A stretch of 11,991 bases of DNA from an uncultured Maritalea sp. (GTDB lineage: Bacteria; Pseudomonadota; Alphaproteobacteria; Rhizobiales; Devosiaceae). Each line of letters opens with the position of its first letter. Positions within the stretch are counted from its first letter, which is position 1. Made by a program: the position numbers and the translations under genes. The notes under the pieces were generated by a model. It made no database searches, was not told where the DNA came from, and was given only the letters and a program-made list of their open reading frames with translations. The stretch spans positions 1-11,991 of the forward strand of contig CAJXLH010000049.1 in NCBI GenBank assembly GCA_913055925.1. Reading direction: 5' to 3'. Shown piece by piece: positions 6,973-11,991 of this stretch.

Positions 6973-7057
6973 GTAGCCATCTATTTCAAATTAGACGAAA
7001 GTCGCAAGGCGAGATGCCAACAAACGATCTGTTTTTGTTACAAATCGCAAAATTTGA

Positions 7058-7585
7058 TCATTTTTTAGGTCGAAAACTATCGATCTTGCTGCCCTCAGTT
7101 TCGATGCGGCCAGCGCCGATCAAATCAAGACAATATGGAACGGCAGGGAAAACAGCCGAAAGACAAACATCAATCGCCGCAGGTTTGCCGGGCACGTTGA
7201 TGATGAGCGTTTTACCGCGAATACCAGCGGTTTGGCGCGACAGGATGGCGGTCGGCACTTGCTCAAGACTGACCTTGCGCATCAACTCACCAAAGCCCAG
7301 AAGCTCTTTCTCCATGACCCGCGCCATGGCTTCCGGCGTAAGGTCCCGCGGTGACGGGCCAGTTCCTCCAGTGGTGAGCACCAAATCCACGCCCACATTG
7401 TCGCATAGGTCTTTGAGACAAGCTTCAACCGTGTCGACCCCGTCCTCAATGACCCGAGATTCGGCATGCCACTCTGATGAGATGACATCGTCCAACCAGG
7501 CTTTGATTGCCGGTCCGCTTTTGTCCTCATATTCGCCTCGGCTGGCCCGATCCGAAATGGTGACAATCCCAATTTTCACGCTCAT
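7058..7585 (-). CDS. mogA: Molybdopterin adenylyltransferase
   Basis: The 175-residue protein belongs to the MogA/MoaB family and follows E. coli MogA closely in order of motifs. It has IGIVTISDRAS near the start, TTGGTGPSPRDLTPEA (71-86) as the cofactor-binding loop, VPTAILSRQ (110-118), INVPGKP (129-135) and a final FRPKK. D48 and D81 match the catalytic aspartates of MogA. It adenylylates molybdopterin before molybdate insertion. It is shorter than E. coli MogA because the loop before AVPYC is missing, as in MoaB-length proteins. ATG 7585 is chosen over an upstream GTG (7597) because AGGTGG, which ends in the last codons of moaA, is at ideal distance. Only 4 bases separate it from the moaA stop, so the two are probably translationally coupled. 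It is the last gene of the nar group. Confidence 0.92.
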   Translation of the reverse strand: MSVKIGIVTISDRASRGEYEDKSGPAIKAWLDDVISSEWHAESRVIEDGVDTVEACLKDLCDNVGVDLVLTTGGTGPSPRDLTPEAMARVMEKELLGFGELMRKVSLEQVPTAILSRQTAGIRGKTLIINVPGKPAAIDVCLSAVFPAVPYCLDLIGAGRIETEGSKIDSFRPKK

Positions 7586-7589
7586 AAAC

Positions 7590-8600
7590 TCATCCACCTA
7601 AAAACGACATATGCCGTTTGATACCAGATGTGCGTGTCTCATCAATCAAGAAATTGTGGCATTCGGGTTTGGCGAACACGGTCTCGCGAATAAGGCCTTC
7701 AACCAAAGCATTGCTTTCAGATGCGCGAAGTGCGTCGCGCAGATCAACTGAACCTTCTGATCCCATGCAGGTGTAAAGCGTGCCCGTGCAGGAGACGCGA
7801 ACGCGGTTGCAAGTGGCGCAGAAATGATCGGACATTGGCGTAATGAAGCCCAATCGGCCACCCGTTTCACCAACACGTACGTAGCGTGACGGCCCGCCAG
7901 TGGTGTCTTCGATTTTGGCCATGGTCCAGCGCTTGGAAAGCTCTTCCTTAAAAGAAGAAAGCGACAAATATTGATCGTTGCGATCGAACCCAACATCGCC
8001 CAATGGCATGGTTTCGATCAAGGTAAGATCCATGCCGCGCCCATGGGCAAATTTGATGAGATCATCAATCTCATCTTCAATTTTGCCCTTCACCGCAACC
8101 GTATTGATCTTGATGTGCAACCCAGCTTCTTGCGCTTTGTCTAAACTATCAAGCACACGCTCTAGGCGTCCCCAGCGGGTGATTTCAGCGTATTTTTCTG
8201 GGCAAAGCGTATCAAGCGACACGTTGGCACGTTTCACGCCGCAATCAACAAGTTGTTTGGCAAATTTGCCCAGCAGTGTGCCGTTGGTTGTCAGCGTCAA
8301 CTCATCAAGCGCACCGTTGGCGAGATGCCGTGACAGGCCTTCAAAAAGGCTCATCACGTTTCGACGCACAAGCGGCTCTCCGCCCGTAAGCCGCACTTTG
8401 CGAACACCATTGTCGACAAATGCTGAAACCAACCGGTCCAATTCTTCGAGCGACAAGACCTCTTTGCGCGACAAAAAGGTCATGTGCTCCGACATGCAAT
8501 AGGTGCAGCGCAAATCGCAGCGATCGGTGATCGACAAGCGCAGGTAGGTCGCTTGCCGCCCAAATTGGTCATTCAGTGTTGGAGCTGATTGAAACTGCAT
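7590..8600 (-). CDS. moaA: GTP 3',8-cyclase (radical SAM)
   Basis: The 336-residue protein catalyses the first step of molybdenum cofactor synthesis, turning GTP into 3',8-cyclo-GTP for MoaC. The N-terminal radical-SAM cluster motif CDLRCTYC supplies C28, C32 and C35, and GGEP (73-76) is the SAM-binding loop. The C-terminal auxiliary [4Fe-4S] cluster motif is CATC plus a Cys 13 residues later (C261, C264, C278), within FCATCNRVRVSC. The protein ends in GG, the conserved double glycine needed for activity. All key residues are present, so it should be active. ATG 8600 lies 5 bases after the stop of the parvulin gene and the reading order is parvulin, moaA, mogA. Placement behind narI matches Pseudomonas aeruginosa, where a second moaA copy follows nar. 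No moaC, moaD or moaE is seen here. Confidence 0.95.
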   Translation of the reverse strand: MQFQSAPTLNDQFGRQATYLRLSITDRCDLRCTYCMSEHMTFLSRKEVLSLEELDRLVSAFVDNGVRKVRLTGGEPLVRRNVMSLFEGLSRHLANGALDELTLTTNGTLLGKFAKQLVDCGVKRANVSLDTLCPEKYAEITRWGRLERVLDSLDKAQEAGLHIKINTVAVKGKIEDEIDDLIKFAHGRGMDLTLIETMPLGDVGFDRNDQYLSLSSFKEELSKRWTMAKIEDTTGGPSRYVRVGETGGRLGFITPMSDHFCATCNRVRVSCTGTLYTCMGSEGSVDLRDALRASESNALVEGLIRETVFAKPECHNFLIDETRTSGIKRHMSFLGG

Positions 8601-8605
8601 CGAAC

Positions 8606-9475
8606 TTACTGCACCAGCGGACTGTCGGCACCCTCTATGTCAAACCCTTTGATCTCCGCAGCACCGGCAAGAATGCCAATATATTGAGCGACCGCACGGC
8701 TCCAGCTCGAAGCTTCCAAATAGGCGGCGATCTTTGTTTTCACATGCTCAAATGGCAATTGCTGGCCCTCAATCACACGATCAAGCTGGATCAAGTGATA
8801 GCCAAACGGCGTGGGCACTGGCGTCGGCGAAATCTGTCCCTCTTCCATTGCAAACAAAACCGTTTCGAACTCCGGAACCGTTTGGCCTTTGGTCAATTGA
8901 CCAAGATTACCACCCTCTTTTGAAGATGGGCACTGCGAGAACTCTCGCGCAAATTCGCCAAACCGGCCAGGCGCTTCTTTAACCGATGCAAGCACCTGTT
9001 CGGCTTTTGCCCTAGCTTTTTCGCGCGCGTCTTTGTCGTCGAGACCGGCGGCAAACAAGATGTGGCGCGCCTCGTAAATTGTTTCAGACGAGAAGCGATA
9101 AATATGTTGCTCATAATAACGCTGACATTCTTCTTCGCCGGCGCGCGGCACGTCTACTTCTTGTTCCAAAAGCTGACGCACTTTCGCGTCTTCATCGGTT
9201 TCGCGACGACCTTGGTCGTCACTCATCGGATCAGCTTCGATGCCGAGCGTATTTGCCTTTTGCAAAAGCAATTCGCGTACAATCAGCGCGCGCGTCGCGT
9301 TCGCGACGGCCTCGCCGGGATTGCTCGCTTCGTGGTTTTGAATTTCTTGTTGGATGTCTTCCAACGTAATCTCAACGCCGTTGACAAAAATCTCTGGAGA
9401 AACCGGCTTCGGATCAACCTTTGCCGCTTCGCCACTTGCCAGTTTTGGCATGGAGTTATCAATCAATGTTGTCAT
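8606..9475 (-). CDS. Cytoplasmic parvulin-type peptidyl-prolyl isomerase (NifM/PpiC-like)
   Basis: The 289-residue protein has a helical N-terminal part (about 28-130) and a parvulin domain at about 134-233. The domain contains ARHILF, FGEFAREFSQCPSSKEGGNLG, VPEFETVLFAM and TPFGYHLIQL. H138, C182 and H227 match the active-site His-Cys-His of E. coli PpiC, so isomerase activity is likely. There is no signal peptide or lipobox, which sets it apart from periplasmic SurA/PrsA relatives and places it in the cytoplasm where NarGH is assembled. The start at ATG 9475 has AGGGAA at good spacing; an upstream ATG at 9505 has a poorer site and would add 10 residues. A PpiC-type gene between narI and moaA is known in P. 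aeruginosa and others. A role in folding nitrate reductase is plausible but not shown by sequence. Confidence 0.88.
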   Translation of the reverse strand: MTTLIDNSMPKLASGEAAKVDPKPVSPEIFVNGVEITLEDIQQEIQNHEASNPGEAVANATRALIVRELLLQKANTLGIEADPMSDDQGRRETDEDAKVRQLLEQEVDVPRAGEEECQRYYEQHIYRFSSETIYEARHILFAAGLDDKDAREKARAKAEQVLASVKEAPGRFGEFAREFSQCPSSKEGGNLGQLTKGQTVPEFETVLFAMEEGQISPTPVPTPFGYHLIQLDRVIEGQQLPFEHVKTKIAAYLEASSWSRAVAQYIGILAGAAEIKGFDIEGADSPLVQ

Positions 9476-9590
9476 TTTGCCATTCCCTATCAAAAGCATT
9501 TTCACCGTGACTTTGGCAGAATTCTGCGGCGGCGAACTTGCGATATATTAATCTAATTGGCGGCTTAATTTTCCAAATTGCGCCAATGGG

Positions 9591-9616
9591 TTGGCTGGGC
9601 CATAAGGCCCAACCAA
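9591..9616. repeat. Stem-loop in the narI-parvulin gap
   Basis: TTGG-C-TGGGCC (9591-9601), loop ATAA (9602-9605) and GGCCCA-A-CCAA (9606-9616) form a 10-base-pair stem with one mismatch and a 4-base loop. It starts 13 bases after the narI stop on the minus strand, inside the only long gap (153 bases) of the nar group. On the minus strand the T-run precedes the stem rather than following it, so it is not a classical terminator. It may protect the 3' end of narGHJI mRNA or act as a partial terminator. Confidence 0.45.
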
Positions 9617-9628
9617 AAATGCATTTTG

Positions 9629-10324
9629 CTATGCGCGCTTTTTCTTTGTGCGCACCACCTGATAACCAGGACGCCACATATAGCGAACAGGTACAGAAAG
9701 CATGTGCACAAGTCGTGTAAACGGGAACAACAGAAGGATCGTGATCCCTAGGAACATGTGCGCTTTAAAGATTGGCGCTGCATCGATGATGTAGCCAGAT
9801 GCTTGGAAGTTGAAAGTGAAGATGCCCTGACAATAGTTCATGAAATTCACCATTTCATGTCCATCAAGGTGCTTCATCGACACTGGAATGGTCGCCAAAC
9901 CAAGCGCCAATTGCAGCCATAGGATCAAGATGATCATATTGTCCGCAAAGCTCGATGTCGCGCGAACGCGCGCATCAAAGAAACGGCGATGGATCAACAA
10001 TGTTGCGCCGATGATACCAGCGACCCCGGCAATACCACCTGCCACAATCGCAAGCATTTGCTTGGCGGAGTGGCTGATCCCAAGTGCATCAAAAATCCAG
10101 ATCGGTGTAAGTAGCCCGATCAGGTGACCAAAAAAGATCACGATCACACCAAGGTGGAACAAGACGGAACCCACGATCAGCTGTTTGCGACGCAGCAATT
10201 GTGATGAACCCGCTTTCCATGTGTATGGGTCTTTGTCGTAACGCAATACAGTTCCAACGACGAGGGTCGCCAGTGCGATATAGGGGTAGACCCCAAACAC
10301 TGCAAAATTGAGAAATTCCTTCAT
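9629..10324 (-). CDS. narI: Respiratory nitrate reductase gamma subunit (cytochrome b)
   Basis: The 231-residue integral membrane protein carries two b-type haems and passes electrons from quinol to NarH. Five membrane helices can be seen, at about 5-27, 50-72, 88-112, 126-148 and 185-208. The four haem-ligand histidines are present at H57 (LFHLG), H67 (FGHLIG), H189 (FKAHMF) and H207 (RLVHML), matching H56, H66, H187 and H205 of E. coli NarI. The start is ATG 10324, with AGGGAG overlapping the narJ stop; the frame is open further upstream to 10456, but that part reads through narJ in another frame and is arginine-rich, so it is not used. The gap to narJ is 11 bases. The C-terminus ends in a basic KKKRA tail on the cytoplasmic side. 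Confidence 0.96.
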   Translation of the reverse strand: MKEFLNFAVFGVYPYIALATLVVGTVLRYDKDPYTWKAGSSQLLRRKQLIVGSVLFHLGVIVIFFGHLIGLLTPIWIFDALGISHSAKQMLAIVAGGIAGVAGIIGATLLIHRRFFDARVRATSSFADNMIILILWLQLALGLATIPVSMKHLDGHEMVNFMNYCQGIFTFNFQASGYIIDAAPIFKAHMFLGITILLLFPFTRLVHMLSVPVRYMWRPGYQVVRTKKKRA

Positions 10325-10335
10325 CTCTCTTCTCC

Positions 10336-11040
10336 CTACTGAATTGTTGGTTGTGGCGCGGGGCGTTTCGCCGCGCGCATTTGACGGCTTAGACGATCTG
10401 GACCGCAGTCCTCTTCGCCCATGCCGCCGCCGAACCGAACAGCTTCTTCTTCCCAAACCGCATCGAGCGCTTCGAGATCATTTGGATCATCTGTCGGCTC
10501 TGCGAGGATTTCCTCAACGATTTCAGGATCGGCTTGCGTCGCAATGATCGATTCCAAAACCTTGAAAGCGTTCGCATAGATGCTGTTCTTCTTCTCAAGC
10601 CGTGTCCGCAACGCTGCAAGAATATGCACCGTTTGACCAAGAAGCTCTTCGCGTTCCTGTTCGATTTGAATGCTCGCAAATTCCAAGAACATCGGCAGGT
10701 AATCTGGCAGATCGGTTACCGCCAAATCAAAGCCTTGGTCTTGATACATTTGCTTGAGATCGACCATCGCCTGACCACGGTCACGACTTTCGCCGTGAAC
10801 ATGCTCAAACAGGTGAAGCGACAAGGTGCGTGTTCTATCGAACAACTCCACATAGCGTTCCTGCGCTTCGTAAACATCACGAGATGCAATATCGTCGATC
10901 AGCTGGTTCAAAAGCGCTTTCTCAGCATCGCCAGTTAGACCATCGTCAAGCACAGCGGCCTTGAGTTCAAACGCGGCTTCCTTCAACTCTTTTGACGGAT
11001 AAGAAAGCAGCGTTGAAATGATTTTTAGTGCATTTGCCAT
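10336..11040 (-). CDS. narJ: Nitrate reductase assembly chaperone
   Basis: The 234-residue, mostly helical protein is the NarJ member of the TorD/DmsD redox-enzyme chaperones. It binds apo-NarG in the cytoplasm, helps molybdenum-cofactor insertion and holds NarGH back from the membrane until ready. Family features are YVELFDRTRTLSLHLFEHVH (63-82), GESRDRGQAMVDL (83-95), the TDLPDYLPMFLEFAS block (109-123) and the acidic end segment DAVWEEEAVRFGG (193-205). The protein is not part of the final enzyme. ATG 11040 is preceded by a GAGAG Shine-Dalgarno-like sequence and is 14 bases after the narH stop. The final 30 residues are Arg/Pro-rich and less conserved in type. Confidence 0.95.
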   Translation of the reverse strand: MANALKIISTLLSYPSKELKEAAFELKAAVLDDGLTGDAEKALLNQLIDDIASRDVYEAQERYVELFDRTRTLSLHLFEHVHGESRDRGQAMVDLKQMYQDQGFDLAVTDLPDYLPMFLEFASIQIEQEREELLGQTVHILAALRTRLEKKNSIYANAFKVLESIIATQADPEIVEEILAEPTDDPNDLEALDAVWEEEAVRFGGGMGEEDCGPDRLSRQMRAAKRPAPQPTIQ

Positions 11041-11054
11041 TGTTTTCTCTCAAA

Positions 11055-11991
11055 TCAAAATACGTCTGTTGGGGTTTGAACTGTTTTGGTCTTCTTGGCG
11101 CCAAACAGGTCAACTGAGTTGTTGCCACCAGAACAGCCATTGCCGAAGCTAAAGCCACATGAACCGCGAAGGTCATAAGCGTCTTCCACTTCCTCACGGT
11201 GTGAGGTTGGGATAACGAAACGGTCTTCGTAGTTCGCGATCGCCATGATCTTGTACATGTCTTCGATCAACTCAGGTGTCAGCCCAACATCGGTCGCAAA
11301 CTTGTCGTCGATCACACCATCGATGGTTTTGGTGCGCATATAGCCACGCATCGCCATCATCCGTTTAAGTGCTGTGACAATCGGCTTGTCTTTACCCCCA
11401 GTAAGAAGGTTTGAAAGATAGCGAACAGGAATGCGAAGATCATCGATCTCAGGCATGTTGTTCTTATCAACGCCAATCTTGCCAGCTTCTGCCGCTGAAG
11501 TAAGCGGTGACAATGGTGGGATGTACCAAACCATTGGCAAAGTGCGATATTCTGGGTGAAGCGGGAATGCCACTTTCCAGTCCATCGCCATTTTGTAAAC
11601 TGGCGACTCTTTCGCGCTCTTCAGCCAATCTTCTGGAATGCCTTGCTCACGAGCTGCAGCGATTACTGCTGGATCGTTCGGATCAAGGAACACTTCCAAC
11701 TGCTTCTCATAGAGATCTTTAGTGTCTTGAGTTGCAGCGATCTGCTCGATCTTGTCAGCATCATAAAGCATCACACCAAGGTAGCGGATACGTCCAACGC
11801 ATGTTTCAGAACATACAGTTGGAAGACCTGCTTCAATACGTGGATAGCAGAATGTGCATTTCTCTGATTTGCCTGAAGACCAGTTGTAGTAGATCTTCTT
11901 GTAAGGGCAGCCAGAAACGCACATGCGCCAGCCACGGCATTTCTCTTGGTCGATGAGAACGATGCCATCATCTTCACGCTTGTAGATTGCG
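11055..11991 (-). CDS. narH: Respiratory nitrate reductase beta subunit (5' end outside window)
   Basis: The last 311 residues of an iron-sulfur subunit that in E. coli is about 512 residues; translation continues off the right edge, so no start is visible. The first residues seen include GIVLIDQEKCRGWRMCVSGCP, nearly the same as E. coli NarH. The CRGW motif carries the Trp that replaces a Cys ligand and accounts for the [3Fe-4S] cluster of this family. KCTFC and CSETCVGRIRYLGV supply further cluster ligands. NarH carries electrons from the NarI haems to NarG on the cytoplasmic face. The C-terminal tail DLRGSCGFSFGNGCSGG is of the type seen in Paracoccus-like NarH and has two extra cysteines. 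narJ follows after 14 bases. narG is expected upstream, beyond the edge. Confidence 0.97.
   Translation of the reverse strand, partial: AIYKREDDGIVLIDQEKCRGWRMCVSGCPYKKIYYNWSSGKSEKCTFCYPRIEAGLPTVCSETCVGRIRYLGVMLYDADKIEQIAATQDTKDLYEKQLEVFLDPNDPAVIAAAREQGIPEDWLKSAKESPVYKMAMDWKVAFPLHPEYRTLPMVWYIPPLSPLTSAAEAGKIGVDKNNMPEIDDLRIPVRYLSNLLTGGKDKPIVTALKRMMAMRGYMRTKTIDGVIDDKFATDVGLTPELIEDMYKIMAIANYEDRFVIPTSHREEVEDAYDLRGSCGFSFGNGCSGGNNSVDLFGAKKTKTVQTPTDVF

Noticed and set aside
7014..7601. Plus-strand open frame of 195 codons opposite mogA
   Set aside because: mogA is unambiguous on the minus strand; the opposite frame is Ser/Arg/Pro-rich in the way of reverse-complement shadows.
9476..9505. Earlier start (ATG 9505) for the parvulin gene
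   Set aside because: The added ten residues are not a signal peptide, and ATG 9475 has the better AGGGAA site at normal spacing.
9591..9616. Intrinsic terminator after narI
   Set aside because: On the transcribed minus strand the T-run comes before the stem and not after it, so it was listed as a stem-loop only.
9476..9628. FNR/NNR-type anaerobic regulator box in the narI-parvulin gap
   Set aside because: No TTGAT-N4-ATCAA-like site could be found; the main nar control region is expected outside the window.
10325..10456. N-terminal extension of narI by 44 residues
   Set aside because: The extension lies over the narJ 3' end in another frame, is Arg-rich in the way shadow frames are, and ATG 10324 has a good ribosome site and matches the E. 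coli NarI N-terminus.

Overview
The window looks like a piece of chromosome from a Gram-negative alphaproteobacterium, probably of the Hyphomicrobiales (Rhizobiales) type. Base composition is moderate (about half G+C by eye). The best-recognised proteins resemble that group: a fructokinase of the rhizobial Frk kind, a receiver-only response regulator with a 'GPDRRR' tail, and a Uup-type ABC-F protein. This placement is inference from protein character; there is no rRNA or other marker gene here. Coding density is high and no gene-free stretch reaches 300 bases.

Left part (1-2455, mostly minus strand). A stand-alone response regulator lies downstream of an ABC-F ATPase (Uup). At the extreme left a short hydrophobic plus-strand reading frame may be the tail of a membrane-protein gene that starts outside the window.

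Middle part (2542-5449, plus strand). Three plus-strand genes run in series: a 3-mercaptopyruvate sulfurtransferase (sseA-like), a PfkB kinase with an N-terminal winged-helix domain (psuK), and pseudouridine-5'-phosphate glycosidase (psuG). The last two form a complete two-step route from pseudouridine to uracil plus ribose 5-phosphate. A small exported CHAP/TIGR02594-like protein converges on psuG, with a GC-rich inverted repeat at the junction. A fructokinase gene follows on the minus strand.

Right part (7058-11991, minus strand). This is the distal portion of a respiratory nitrate reductase operon, read from the right edge: narH (5' end outside the window), narJ, narI, a cytoplasmic parvulin-type prolyl isomerase, moaA and mogA. 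narGHJI makes the membrane-bound, quinol-oxidising nitrate reductase. NarJ and probably the parvulin serve enzyme maturation. MoaA and MogA make the molybdenum cofactor that the missing NarG subunit needs. The spacing is tight (14, 11, 5 and 4 bases at four junctions). The exception is a 153-base gap with a hairpin between narI and the parvulin gene. The operon promoter, narG and any narK lie beyond the right edge.

I see no tRNA, rRNA, CRISPR array, insertion sequence or phage gene, and no gene looks broken. I did not find a system that is clearly undescribed. The points most worth a second look are the nar-linked parvulin, the HTH-PfkB fusion in the pseudouridine operon, and several inverted repeats placed at gene starts or junctions.
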